A stretch of 64,000 nt of DNA from Alphaproteobacteria bacterium US3C007 (GCA_034423775.1 CP139918.1:2852001-2916000); one strand, 5' to 3'; shown: positions 47,271-56,676, counted from the first letter of the stretch. The notes: generated by a model not told the origin, from the sequence alone. Numbers and translations: made by a program.

Positions 47271-48353
47271 ATGGTAAATTCAGTTGAAATCAGAAACTTC
47301 GACCTCAGCTTTGGCTCTGTCGAAGTTCTAAAAGACCTAAACCTTGATATCGCAGAGGGTGAGTTCCTCGTCCTGCTCGGATCATCGGGTTGTGGTAAAT
47401 CTACGCTCTTGAATTGTATTGCTGGCTTGCTGGAAGTGACCGATGGACAAATATTCATCAAAGGAAAAAATGTCACTTGGGCAGAACCGTCAGAACGTGG
47501 CATTGGAATGGTGTTCCAATCGTACGCGCTTTACCCGCAGATGACCGTAAAGGGGAACCTCAGCTTCGGTTTGAAAAACGCCAAGGTGCCAAAGGCAGAG
47601 ATTGAAGAGCGCGTTGCCCGTGCTGCTGAGATCCTTCAGATTGAGCCATTGTTGAGCCGGAAACCGGGCGCATTGTCCGGTGGTCAGCGTCAGCGTGTAG
47701 CGATCGGTCGCGCATTGGTCCGCGAAGTAGATGTATTCCTGTTCGACGAACCTTTGTCTAACCTTGATGCAAAGCTGCGGGTGGATCTCAGGGTTGAGCT
47801 CAAACGGCTACACAACCAGCTGAATAATACGATGATCTACGTCACCCACGATCAAGTCGAAGCCATGACATTGGCGGATCGGATTGCGGTCATGAAGAGC
47901 GGTAAAATCATGCAGCTCGGCTCCCCGGACGAAATCTACAACAAACCCAAAAATCTCTACGTCGCGGACTTCATTGGCTCACCTTCGATGAACTTCCTTG
48001 AAGGGCAATTGGAAGGCGGAACCTTCAAGAAAGGCGGGGTCGTGCTGCCCATGACAGGTTACCAATATGTCAACCCACTGCAGGTCACCGACCGGCCCGT
48101 GACAATTGGGATACGCCCGGAACACGTGGTCACCGGGGAACTGGTGGCCAAGGCACCAGTGCAATCCGAAGTCACAGTGGATCTGGTCGAACCGATGGGA
48201 TCTGACACGCTCGTTTACGCAACGCTGGACGGTGCAACGTTCCGCGTTCGGATGGACGGGCTGGCGTCGGTCGGCGTTGGGCAAACCCTGTCTATCGGGA
48301 TTGATCCGGCAAAGGCTTCGCTCTTTGACAAGAAAGACGAGGCTCGTATCTAA
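47271..48353 (+). CDS. Carbohydrate ABC importer ATPase (MalK/UgpC type)
   Basis: Cytoplasmic ATPase of 360 residues. Walker A LGSSGCGKSTLLNC, Q-loop MVFQSYALYPQMTV, signature LSGGQRQRVAIGRALV, Walker B VFLFDEPLSNLDAKLR and H-loop YVTHDQVEAMTLADR are intact. A C-terminal TOBE regulatory domain contains TIGIRPEHV. Its stop overlaps the beta-mannosidase start (TAATG). Confidence 0.95.
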   Translation: MVNSVEIRNFDLSFGSVEVLKDLNLDIAEGEFLVLLGSSGCGKSTLLNCIAGLLEVTDGQIFIKGKNVTWAEPSERGIGMVFQSYALYPQMTVKGNLSFGLKNAKVPKAEIEERVARAAEILQIEPLLSRKPGALSGGQRQRVAIGRALVREVDVFLFDEPLSNLDAKLRVDLRVELKRLHNQLNNTMIYVTHDQVEAMTLADRIAVMKSGKIMQLGSPDEIYNKPKNLYVADFIGSPSMNFLEGQLEGGTFKKGGVVLPMTGYQYVNPLQVTDRPVTIGIRPEHVVTGELVAKAPVQSEVTVDLVEPMGSDTLVYATLDGATFRVRMDGLASVGVGQTLSIGIDPAKASLFDKKDEARI

Positions 48354-50779
48354 TGGGGAGTATTTTTGAGTTCGATGGCACATGGTTGTTGCGCGATGCA
48401 GACGAACAATTCGAATTAACGATGTCCTTGCCGGGCGATGTTCACACTGCTCTCGAAAAGGCCGGAATCATTGAGGATCCATACTTTGGAAGCAACGAGT
48501 ATGATGTACGTTGGGTGAGTGAGCGTGACTGGATTTTGTCGCGCAATTTTGAATTAGCCAAGCTTCCTACCCGCGCGACTTTGATACTGGATCAGGTGGA
48601 TACAGTTGCCGAAATTCGGGTTAATGGAGTGAAAGTTATATCGACCGACAACGCGTTCCGGTTGTGGCACGCGGATGTAATCGAGCATCTGCGGATTGGC
48701 TCCAATTCGATTGAGCTGACGCTAAAATCTCCGGTAAATGCAGCCAGCCAGCGGAACGCAGAGCTGAGCTATCCGATCCCCTGCGTTGAATGGATTTGCC
48801 CCATTCGCCACGGGAATATGCTGCGCAAACCGCAATGCGACTTTGGTTGGGATTGGAATATAGCTCTGGCTCCGATGGGTATCTACGGCTCTTGCAAAAT
48901 TGTGGGCGATAGCGGCGCGATTGGTCCTGTCATGGTCAGACAAATACACTCCGGAAGCGCAGTGAAAGTTTGTGTTGAGGTTCCAGTGCTTGGAGTCGAG
49001 GGAGCGGATTTTCCAGTTTCTATAGAAGTGGGGGGTACAATTGCCGCGGGTACAGTTGCACAAGACGTAGCCATTGCATCGGTCGAGATCATAAACCCTG
49101 ATTTATGGTGGCCCAAGGATCACGGCAATCAAACAACCTATGACATGATCCTGACGGTCGGGCCACACGTTCATACCGACAAAATCGCACTACGTACGGT
49201 CGATCTAATAAATGAAAAAGATGACAATGGGATGTCTTTCAGTGTCCGCGTAAATGGTGTGGATATATGGGCCAAAGGATCGTGCTGGGTACCTGCGGAT
49301 GCGCTGCCGGGGCGAATTACGCCCGAAAAGACCCATGCCCTGCTAGAATCCGCGGCCGCGGCAAACATGAACATGATCCGAGTTTGGGGCGGTGGGCGAT
49401 ACGAACCTGACAGTTTCTATCGATCTTGCGATGCGCTTGGTTTGATGGTTTGGCAGGACTTCATGTTCGCATGCAACCTCTATCCTTGTGACAATGTGTT
49501 CTTGGATAATGTGCGAAAGGAAGTCGACTTTCAGACACGTCGTTTAAACCACCGCGTGACTGTGTGGTGCGGCGACAACGAACTTGTTGGAGCCATTGAC
49601 TGGTTCAAAGAATCCAAGGCTGACCCGCGAAGATATCTTGTTGCCTACGACCGATTGAACCGAACTATCGAGGAAACTATGAAGGCGCTGCAGCCTGATG
49701 CTGATTGGTGGCCGTCGAGCCCATCGAAGGGCCCATTGGATTTCTCCGATGCTTTTCATGAGGATGGTGCTGGTGACATGCACTTCTGGGCCGTTTGGCA
49801 TGAAGGGCGCGAATTCTCGCATTATCGTAAAATCAATCCAAGGTTCATGTCTGAATTTGGATTTCAGTCTTACCCGTCAATGCCGGTCATTGAAAGTTTC
49901 ACGAGCGAAGTTGATCGAAATATCGGATCCGCGGTCATGGGCGCCCATCAAAAAGATCCTGGCGGCAACTCACGGATAACTCGAACTTTGTTCGATTACT
50001 TCCGATTTCCTAACGAGTTTGAAGACTTTGTTTGGCTCAGCCAGGTGCAGCAGGCACTTGCGATCCGAATGGGCGTTTCTTACTGGCGCTCAACGAAACC
50101 CACTTGCATGGGATCGCTAATCTGGCAGCTGAATGACACATGGCCGGTGGCCAGTTGGGCTTCTCTCAATCACGATGGAAGCTGGAAACTGATGCATTAT
50201 GCCGCGCGGCGGTTCTATGCGTCTGTTACCTGCGTGGCCTATCCAGAAGAAACAGGTGCGATTTCGATCTTTGGAATTAATGACCTAGCGACAAGCGAAG
50301 GAATAATCGTGGAGCTTTTCAATGTCCTGCCAGACGGAAGCGCAACGAAGGTCTTTTGCGAGAACTGCGATCTAGCGCCCCTTAGTGTCAAGTGCTTCTT
50401 GAAAGGCGTTGATCTTCCTAGCCAAGGCTTTCTTGTGATGCGAACGCGCACGGCTGACGGACAGGATGCTCGCGAAGTGATCACGCCCGAAGAGTTCGTC
50501 AACGCGGATTTGGTGGATCCAGAAATTACTATCAGCGTCGACAGTGTTGGAATTGATGGTCGATACCCGATTACTGTATCGTCCAACGCGCTTTCTGTTT
50601 TTACGACGCTTGAAGCAGATCTGCCGGGCACATTCTCGGACAACATGACCGTGATTTGGCCCGATGCTCCAGCAGAGATTTTTTTCACACCTGCAGACGC
50701 AGCGCTTGGGAAGCCGCGTTTCAGCGCAAAAGATCTTTGGCAATCGACATACCCGCAGGGCTCAAAGCCCTGTCAATAG
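48353..50779 (+). CDS. Beta-mannosidase (glycoside hydrolase family 2)
   Basis: Releases mannose from the non-reducing end of beta-mannosides. The 808 residues show the GH2 sandwich domain with ADEQFELTMSLPGDVHTALEKAG, the mannosidase-specific KPQCDFGWDWNIALAPMGIYG, and the barrel segment MIRVWGGGRYEPDSFYRSCDALGLMVWQDFMFACN. The likely acid/base is E410 in CGDNE and the nucleophile E501 in MSEFGFQSYPS. No signal peptide is present, so it acts on imported substrate in the cytoplasm. Translation is coupled to the ATPase gene. Confidence 0.92.
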   Translation: MGSIFEFDGTWLLRDADEQFELTMSLPGDVHTALEKAGIIEDPYFGSNEYDVRWVSERDWILSRNFELAKLPTRATLILDQVDTVAEIRVNGVKVISTDNAFRLWHADVIEHLRIGSNSIELTLKSPVNAASQRNAELSYPIPCVEWICPIRHGNMLRKPQCDFGWDWNIALAPMGIYGSCKIVGDSGAIGPVMVRQIHSGSAVKVCVEVPVLGVEGADFPVSIEVGGTIAAGTVAQDVAIASVEIINPDLWWPKDHGNQTTYDMILTVGPHVHTDKIALRTVDLINEKDDNGMSFSVRVNGVDIWAKGSCWVPADALPGRITPEKTHALLESAAAANMNMIRVWGGGRYEPDSFYRSCDALGLMVWQDFMFACNLYPCDNVFLDNVRKEVDFQTRRLNHRVTVWCGDNELVGAIDWFKESKADPRRYLVAYDRLNRTIEETMKALQPDADWWPSSPSKGPLDFSDAFHEDGAGDMHFWAVWHEGREFSHYRKINPRFMSEFGFQSYPSMPVIESFTSEVDRNIGSAVMGAHQKDPGGNSRITRTLFDYFRFPNEFEDFVWLSQVQQALAIRMGVSYWRSTKPTCMGSLIWQLNDTWPVASWASLNHDGSWKLMHYAARRFYASVTCVAYPEETGAISIFGINDLATSEGIIVELFNVLPDGSATKVFCENCDLAPLSVKCFLKGVDLPSQGFLVMRTRTADGQDAREVITPEEFVNADLVDPEITISVDSVGIDGRYPITVSSNALSVFTTLEADLPGTFSDNMTVIWPDAPAEIFFTPADAALGKPRFSAKDLWQSTYPQGSKPCQ

Positions 50780-50792
50780 GCTGAAATATGGT

Positions 50793-51059
50793 ATGAAGCT
50801 GTCTCATGTGAATGATACCTTGGCAAACGCGGACTATCTAACAGTCGGTCTCGACGGTCTCACGATAGACTACATTGCCAACCATTTCTGTTTACCCGGT
50901 AGGGTTCACCAAGCCACTGAATTCATTATTGAAGGCCCATCAATCGTTGCCCCTTACTTGGCCGAGCGACGGCGCCGACGGATCGCCGCCTATCTGCATG
51001 TATTGAACCAGCCTCCGTATCGCCAAAAAATGCCTCTTCAGAAAGGGATTGCAAAATGA
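50793..51059 (+). CDS. Unrecognised 88-residue protein coupled to the isomerase gene
   Basis: Small ORF starting MKLSHVNDTLANADYLTVGLDG, with an arginine-rich stretch APYLAERRRRRIAAYL in its middle. Its stop overlaps the next ATG (ATGA), which is how several genes in this operon are joined. It starts 13 bases after the beta-mannosidase stop. There is no clear ribosome site of its own. No family is recognised. It may be a genuine small gene or a remnant of a larger sugar enzyme. Confidence 0.5.
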   Translation: MKLSHVNDTLANADYLTVGLDGLTIDYIANHFCLPGRVHQATEFIIEGPSIVAPYLAERRRRRIAAYLHVLNQPPYRQKMPLQKGIAK

Positions 51060-52321
51060 CGAAGAACCCCGCCAACTTCATTGAGTCCGAAGAACATCGC
51101 GATTTCTTGAGAAAAGAAGCTCTTAAACAACTTAATTTTTTCAAATCGGCACTTTGCCCTACCGGAGGATTCTACTCACTCGACGACGATGGCTCGCCCA
51201 TAGAAAACGCAAAACGCGAATTGCACGAGACAACGCGCATGATCCACTGCTTTTCGCTTTCCTCAATTGCCGGCTGGGCAGAGGGAGCGTCATTGGTGGA
51301 CCATGGGTTTCAATATCTCATGGATCGACACAGAGACCCCACCAACGGAGGTTTCTTTTGGTCTACTCAAGGCGCTTCAGCACTAGACAATAGAAAGCTT
51401 GCCTACGGTCATGTCTTTGTTCTTCTCGCTGCAGCGAGCGCCACCGCCGCCGGTCACCCGGATGCGTCGAAATTGCTCGACGAAATCGATCATATTTTGG
51501 ATCAGTATTTTTGGGATGAAGATCGCGGTCTTTTTAAAGAAGAATGGAGTCAAGATTGGCATCCCATCTCTAAATATCGCGGCATGAACGCCAACATGCA
51601 TGGTGTAGAGGCATTGCTTGCAGCCTACGAAGCGACTGGACGCACAAAATATCTGGAGCGCGCCGAGCGAATAATAGATTTTTTTGTAGGTATCATTGCG
51701 CCTTCAGAGCACTGGCGTATTCCCGAGCACTACGACGAGAGCTGGCAAATAGACCGTGCTTATGAAGGAAACCAAATGTTCCGTCCGTGGGGCACAACAC
51801 CAGGACACTCATTTGAATTAGGCCGGCTATTGCTTCAGTTCAGCGAGCTCAATGCTACACCAAAAATTAATTTGCTCGAAAGTGCGCAAAAGCTTGTTCA
51901 AACCGCCCTATGCGACGCGTGGGATAAGACGTCTGGGGGGGTGTACTACACTTTGAACTTTGATGGCTTGCCCGCAATTCGAAATCGGTATTGGTGGCCG
52001 GTCACCGAAGCAATTGGTGTCATCGCGGCATTTCTCAAAGTACAACCAAATCAAGATTATCTGGACTGGTATCGTCTACTTTGGGACACAGCTGCCCGAC
52101 ATTTTATCGATCATGAACGAGGAGGCTGGTATCCAGAGGTCGATAGCCCCGGAGCCGCCTCGCCCCTTCAATTTGCTGGAAAGCCGGATCTGTATCATTC
52201 TCTTCAAGCCGCTTTGCTGCCGCTTACGCCCTCTGTGGCAAACGTATACGATGACTTAGATGGAATTCTGTCTGACGTTAAATGCTTAAACGAAAAATCA
52301 AGAAAGGTTCCTCTCAAATGA
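51056..52321 (+). CDS. AGE-family epimerase/isomerase, likely mannose isomerase
   Basis: Member of the N-acylglucosamine 2-epimerase superfamily, 421 residues with the alpha/alpha-barrel repeats. Conserved histidine segments include MIHCFSLSSIAGW, KYRGMNANMHGVEALLAAYEATG and FRPWGTTPGHSFELGRLL, matching aldose-ketose isomerases of the mannose isomerase/YihS type. Between a beta-mannosidase and a fructokinase-like gene, conversion of mannose to fructose is the natural role. Codon use is more A/T rich than in the ABC genes before it. Confidence 0.85.
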   Translation: MTKNPANFIESEEHRDFLRKEALKQLNFFKSALCPTGGFYSLDDDGSPIENAKRELHETTRMIHCFSLSSIAGWAEGASLVDHGFQYLMDRHRDPTNGGFFWSTQGASALDNRKLAYGHVFVLLAAASATAAGHPDASKLLDEIDHILDQYFWDEDRGLFKEEWSQDWHPISKYRGMNANMHGVEALLAAYEATGRTKYLERAERIIDFFVGIIAPSEHWRIPEHYDESWQIDRAYEGNQMFRPWGTTPGHSFELGRLLLQFSELNATPKINLLESAQKLVQTALCDAWDKTSGGVYYTLNFDGLPAIRNRYWWPVTEAIGVIAAFLKVQPNQDYLDWYRLLWDTAARHFIDHERGGWYPEVDSPGAASPLQFAGKPDLYHSLQAALLPLTPSVANVYDDLDGILSDVKCLNEKSRKVPLK

Positions 52322-53016
52322 TCCGCAATTTTGCACATCTTTTCGCAATTGCACTTTTCCTACCACTTACGGCTGGTGCCGAAGAAAAAGCCCGACTTTC
52401 GCTTCATGATGGCTATTGGGTGGCGAAGGTGAATCCACCTGGCTTGGGGCCACGCGTGACAGTGATAAACGACATGCATGTTGACGCTGATACCATGCGC
52501 ATCACCGTTTATGCGCAATCCCGTGTTCTTGGCCGGGTTTTGTCGCCACCACAGGTCGACCCCGGAGAATGCGCCAAGGCAATCAATGGGGATAGGCACT
52601 GTTTTCACCCCGATGCGGTCTATCTGAACGGAAGCGGGCGGGAACTCGATGTGGCTGATGGCAAGGGTGCGTGGTGGGTCAAGCATAGCTGGGTTCTGGG
52701 TGGAGAAGGATATTGCAATACCGAGTTGCAGCCGAAGGAAGAATACGCCCCTTGCATGCAGGTCCAAGGTATATTGCTCGAAGATGGCTTGACGATGAAA
52801 ATTGGAGGAAGGTCAGAGGGACGGGGAGAAGGATTTAATCTTCGGACACCAGTCCTTCTAAACGGTGAGCTCCGCTACCTCGTCACACGTTATGGATCTT
52901 TGGGGAACGACTCCGCAAGCCCCGCAGAACAACAATGGGAAATCGAATTTGAATGCCGATCCACGGCAAGTGCGTTCGATGGCCTCACTCGCGCCTGCCA
53001 GTCGATGTCTGATTAA
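52318..53016 (+). CDS. Unrecognised periplasmic protein with six cysteines
   Basis: Translation starts inside the isomerase stop (ATGA overlap). The 232 residues begin with a signal peptide MIRNFAHLFAIALFLPLTAGA and continue as a beta-rich-looking domain with six cysteines (ECAK, HCFH, YCNT, PCMQ, ECRS, ACQS), suggesting disulfides in the periplasm. The family is not recognised. Its place between the isomerase and kinase of a mannoside operon suggests a role in binding, sensing or outer-membrane passage of the sugar, but this is conjecture. Confidence 0.75.
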   Translation: MIRNFAHLFAIALFLPLTAGAEEKARLSLHDGYWVAKVNPPGLGPRVTVINDMHVDADTMRITVYAQSRVLGRVLSPPQVDPGECAKAINGDRHCFHPDAVYLNGSGRELDVADGKGAWWVKHSWVLGGEGYCNTELQPKEEYAPCMQVQGILLEDGLTMKIGGRSEGRGEGFNLRTPVLLNGELRYLVTRYGSLGNDSASPAEQQWEIEFECRSTASAFDGLTRACQSMSD

Positions 53017-53029
53017 AAAAGGAAGCCCT

Positions 53030-53956
53030 ATGATTCTTTGCTGTGGTGAAGCCCTTATCGATATGATTCCAGAGCAAACGGTTCTGGGCCCGGATGGCTA
53101 CGTGCCGCGATCAGGCGGTGCGATATTCAATACGGCCATTGGTTTGGGTCGCCTTGGGTGTCGCACGGGTCTCTTAAGCGGAATTTCGACAGATATGTTT
53201 GGCCATCAGCTTGTGGCCGATCTGAGGGCTAGCAACGTCGACACCCGATATGTCATTCGGTCAGATCGCCCCTCTACACTAGCGTTTGTGAAGCTATCCG
53301 ATGGTCATGCGTCGTACTCATTTTTTGATGAAAACTCCGCTGGTCGGATGATTGCACCACATGATCTGCCTGAAAAAGTCGACGATGTATCCGCCCTTTG
53401 TTTCGGTGGCATCAGTCTGGCCTGTGATCCGGGTGCCGAGACCTACGCGCTACTCGCAGAAGCACTTGCGCCTAATTGTGTCGTTATGATTGATCCCAAC
53501 ATTCGGCCCAGTTTCATCAAAAATGAACAGGTATTTCGGGACCGGCTTGAGCGTCTGTTCGGTTTGGCAGATATTGTGAAGGTCTCAGATGAAGACTTAA
53601 ATTGGATAATAAAAAATGCTGACTCGTTGGAATCGAAAGTTGCTCTATTACAGGAACTTGGGCCTTCCATTGTCATCTTGACACGCGGTAGCTCAGGAGC
53701 TCAAGCATGGTTGCCGGACGGACGATCTATCTTTGTCGCCATTCAAAAAGTGGAGGTAATCGACACCGTCGGTGCGGGTGATACGTTCAATGCCGGTGTC
53801 CTTTCAGGCCTGTCCGAAGCTGGTCTGCTTACGAAAACCGCAATTCAGATGGTGTCAGAAAACGACGTCGCAGAGGCAATTAGGTTCGGAGCGCGAGTTG
53901 CTGCAATCAATGTCGGCCGGGCAGGTGCAAATCCACCTTGGCGTGATGAGCTTTGA
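53030..53956 (+). CDS. PfkB-family sugar kinase, likely fructokinase
   Basis: Phosphorylates a sugar with ATP. From the ATG with AAAGGAA upstream the protein has 308 residues and begins MILCCGEALIDMIPE. The GGAIFNTAIGLGRLG substrate region and the DTVGAGDTFNAG catalytic/anion-hole motif (catalytic Asp near 251) are complete. An open frame extends 55 codons further upstream through the previous gene, but it is not family-like. As the last enzyme of the operon it would give fructose-6-phosphate. Confidence 0.9.
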   Translation: MILCCGEALIDMIPEQTVLGPDGYVPRSGGAIFNTAIGLGRLGCRTGLLSGISTDMFGHQLVADLRASNVDTRYVIRSDRPSTLAFVKLSDGHASYSFFDENSAGRMIAPHDLPEKVDDVSALCFGGISLACDPGAETYALLAEALAPNCVVMIDPNIRPSFIKNEQVFRDRLERLFGLADIVKVSDEDLNWIIKNADSLESKVALLQELGPSIVILTRGSSGAQAWLPDGRSIFVAIQKVEVIDTVGAGDTFNAGVLSGLSEAGLLTKTAIQMVSENDVAEAIRFGARVAAINVGRAGANPPWRDEL

Positions 53957-54150
53957 TCAAGCAGCATAACGGGCGGAACAGTTGATTTCAGGTTGCAAAA
54001 TACAGAGAGACCACTTCGATGAAAACCGCAAACTCCGCGGCAATGCTGCGCTTCTACTTTGGCATCTTAGGTGCCAAGTTGATGATCTCTCGATTCGTTT
54101 GGATCGACCTTTGGCCATTGCGCTGCACATTAGGAAAATCTATTAGTTCG
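53957..54150. other. Relic DNA after the mannoside operon
   Basis: A 45-codon open stretch starts at 54019, but it has no family match, no strong ribosome site and no partner. Nothing convincing is seen. The region probably belongs to the disturbed DNA around the IS110 remnant. Confidence 0.4.
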
Positions 54151-54303
54151 TCATGACGGTCCGGTAGCTTTCCCTTGCTGAACATTTCGTGCACTTGAAT
54201 TTGCGGTTGAAATGCCCGCAATCTCGTTGCCTGAAATAATTACGAGACAGAATGCGATTATGGTAGGAACAACCTTCGTGTATGTGTCAGTCTGTATCAT
54301 CAT
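54151..54303 (-). CDS. Possible 50-residue single-helix membrane protein
   Basis: The frame MMIQTDTYTKVVPTIIAFCLVIIS continues into a polar tail rich in Ser, Asn and Ala. A short polar start with DTYTKVV before one hydrophobic segment is a pattern seen in small membrane proteins of several bacteria. GAGAAAG lies just upstream. Nothing else supports it, and the frame is open further upstream without family features, so it may be accidental. Confidence 0.3.
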   Translation of the reverse strand: MMIQTDTYTKVVPTIIAFCLVIISGNEIAGISTANSSARNVQQGKATGPS

Positions 54304-54611
54304 CTTTCTCAAAGTTGGCCGGGCGGTAACGATAATTACGCACCCTTGAGACCACCGAAAGGCCAGATTTCCCCACGAATGAAAGCGTTGGCGCGTCCTT
54401 TCAAGTGAAGGTCGAGAAAGTCCCGCATCGTTGTCCTTGAGACGAGGTGGAGCGAATGTCCAAAGACGGCAATGCCATTTTCCAATTTCGCGCCGTCCAC
54501 TAAAGAAAACTGGCCAGACAGAATCTGTTCGCTTTTGAGGAAACCACGTGCGTTCTGAAAATGCAGTCGGTGGCTTGGAGGACAGGGAGGAGATCTCTAA
54601 GGTGCGTAATT
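54304..54611. other. No recognisable gene
   Basis: Only open frames without family features or ribosome sites are present, on both strands. It lies between the small membrane ORF and the IS110 remnant and looks like decayed or rearranged DNA. Confidence 0.4.
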
Positions 54612-54806
54612 TCAATTGGTTAGAGGTAGAGAAGGTTCGACGCCAGTCCCGTTCTTCGTAAGCGTCTTTGTCAACCGAAGCACCGCATCCGCGGAGTTCA
54701 CAATTACGCCGTGCAATCGGATCTCACCGAAGCAACCTTCTCCTGCAACTGCCATCGCGATTGTATCCTTGTGGACATCCAGGCCCACATAAAGCGTCTT
54801 GTTCAT
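54612..54806 (-). pseudogene. IS110-family transposase, N-terminal remnant
   Basis: Starts at an ATG with GGAGG upstream and reads MNKTLYVGLDVHKDTIAMAV, the start of IS110-type (DEDD) transposases, including the first catalytic aspartate in GLDVHKD. Family-like sequence continues for about 55 residues (VNSADAVLRLTKTLTKNG), then a short unrelated tail ends at a stop. Full-length members have several hundred residues, so more than three quarters is missing and the element is dead. Confidence 0.85.
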
Positions 54807-55140
54807 TACCACCTCCTCTGTCGAACAATCCAATGTTCGCCGAGAAGATCACGGGCACTGCGCCCGCCGCAAAACGCTCATCTGGTCTTAGGGATTTTCG
54901 GGATGATTTTGGGCCATCGGTACTCACCCGTGATCAAAATGTGGGCCCATCCGAGCGGAGAGACGTTTGAGAGCGAGTCTTCTGGGTCGCAAATCCCGGC
55001 GTTTCTGCGTTTGGCGATGATCTGGCCAATATCAACCTAGGGCGTCCTGGCAATTATTAACAGGGTAGACAATCCCCAGGGAAGCTGGTTTCTTTCGTGC
55101 CGCGCCGCTCGTAGTCCAAGCAGCGCGCGTGCTTTACGGG
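54807..55140. other. Upstream flank of IS110 remnant; no gene seen
   Basis: This stretch would include the left end of the insertion sequence, where IS110-group elements encode a bridge RNA. No intact end or gene could be recognised. It separates the transposase stump from the sulfatase stop. Confidence 0.35.
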
Positions 55141-56676
55141 CTAGGTCAGCTGGCGCGCTGCCGTACTGTCGTGTTCCGGGATGTCGCCAATATCCGCCAT
55201 CCGGGTATCAAGCTGGGCGAGCATGTCGTTAAAGACAGCCGCATAAGCGGGGTCTTCAGCCACGTTCATTAATTCCAGAGGGTCTTTTTCACAATCAAAA
55301 AGCTCCCATTCCGGCGGCTCGTTGGGCCCATGTGCCCCTAGTTGACCAAGATCGGAATTGTACCAGTAGATCAGCTTATAGCGATGGCTGCGCAGCCCAT
55401 AATGCGACCAGGCATAATGGTGTTCATCCTTGTGCATCCAATAGCGGTGATAGGCGCTTTGGGGCCAATCCGCAGGCGCGTCGTTTTCCAAAAGGGGGCG
55501 CATTGAACGGCCTTGCATATAGCTTGGGACAGGCAGGCCCGCGTAATCCAGGAAGGTCGGCGCAAAATCCACATTGGTTGCGATCTCGCTGGCGACGGTA
55601 CCGGGGGCAATCGCCGCCGGGTACCGGATCAGGAATGGCATCTGCAGGGATTCCTCGTACATGAAACGCTTGTCAAACCATCCATGTTCGCCAAGGAAGA
55701 AACCTTGATCAGACGTGTAAATGACAATGGTGTTCTCGGTGAGCCCTTCTTCGTCGAGCCATTCCAGCATCCGAGCAACATTTTCATCCACCGCGTGGAT
55801 CGTCGCCAGATAGCGCTTCATGTAGCGTTGATATTTGAACAGCGCGAGTTCTTCTTCGGTTTCAAAGGTAAAGTTCTCGCCTGTATGTCGATCGATTAAG
55901 ACCAGACCGCGCGGATCGTCGGGATGGGGCACACGCCGGTCAGAATCCCCGGGGGTGCATCTTTCACCAATTTCAGCGCCGCCCTCGGGCTGAATTAGAC
56001 CCAGATCGGCGTATTTCAGATCCATCCGCACCCGCATTCGAGCGGCCTCGGCGGCACGGGCGCGATTGGCGTAATCGTCATTATAGGTTTCGGGGACCTT
56101 GATGTCCTTGCCGTCAAACATGTCGCGGTCGCGCGGATGGGGTTCAAAATTCCGGTGCGGCGCTTTGTGATGGCACATCAGGAAAAAGGGTCGGTCCTCA
56201 TCCCGGTTCTTGAGCCAATTCAGACTCTTATCGGTGATGATATCCGTGACATAGCCGGGTTCGGTGCGCTCTTCGCCCATTTCGATCATGATCGGGTCGA
56301 AATAATCCCCCTGGCCGGGCAGGACGGACCAATAGTCAAACCCGGTCGGTTCATGGGGCTTTCCTTCGCCCAGATGCCACTTGCCGATCATCGCCGTCTG
56401 ATAGCCTGACTGGCCGAGATGCTTGGCGACATTGGGCCACCGATTGTCGATATGGGTGTCCAGCGTCGTCACGCCATTCACGTGATTATACGTGCCTGTC
56501 AGGATCGCGGCCCGCGACGGCGTGCAGATCGAATTGGTCACATAACAATGATCCAGGCGCATGCCCTCATTGGCGATTCGATCAATCCCCGGCGTGGAAT
56601 TGATGCCATGACCATAAGCAGAGATGGCCTTTGAGGCGTGATCATCAGACATAATAAAAAGGATATTCGGTCTCAC
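55141..56676 (-). CDS. Type I (formylglycine-dependent) sulfatase, cytoplasmic
   Basis: Hydrolyses a sulfate ester. The maturation motif CTPSRAAILTG puts the formylglycine cysteine at residue 51. Metal and active-site parts include NILFIMSDDH at the N terminus, GKWHLGE, HHKAPH and YTSDQGFFLGEHGW. The GTG at 56676 is preferred, giving 511 residues, because GGAG lies six bases upstream and the family core starts there. A TTG 11 codons earlier has no such site. No signal peptide is present, so the substrate must be imported. It diverges from the IclR/ABC/FGE operon. The actual sulfated substrate is unknown. Confidence 0.93.
   Translation of the reverse strand: MRPNILFIMSDDHASKAISAYGHGINSTPGIDRIANEGMRLDHCYVTNSICTPSRAAILTGTYNHVNGVTTLDTHIDNRWPNVAKHLGQSGYQTAMIGKWHLGEGKPHEPTGFDYWSVLPGQGDYFDPIMIEMGEERTEPGYVTDIITDKSLNWLKNRDEDRPFFLMCHHKAPHRNFEPHPRDRDMFDGKDIKVPETYNDDYANRARAAEAARMRVRMDLKYADLGLIQPEGGAEIGERCTPGDSDRRVPHPDDPRGLVLIDRHTGENFTFETEEELALFKYQRYMKRYLATIHAVDENVARMLEWLDEEGLTENTIVIYTSDQGFFLGEHGWFDKRFMYEESLQMPFLIRYPAAIAPGTVASEIATNVDFAPTFLDYAGLPVPSYMQGRSMRPLLENDAPADWPQSAYHRYWMHKDEHHYAWSHYGLRSHRYKLIYWYNSDLGQLGAHGPNEPPEWELFDCEKDPLELMNVAEDPAYAAVFNDMLAQLDTRMADIGDIPEHDSTAARQLT

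Noticed and set aside
54019..54156. 45-codon frame starting MKTANSAAMLRF
   Set aside because: No strong ribosome site, no family match and relic surroundings; kept only as part of the relic region.
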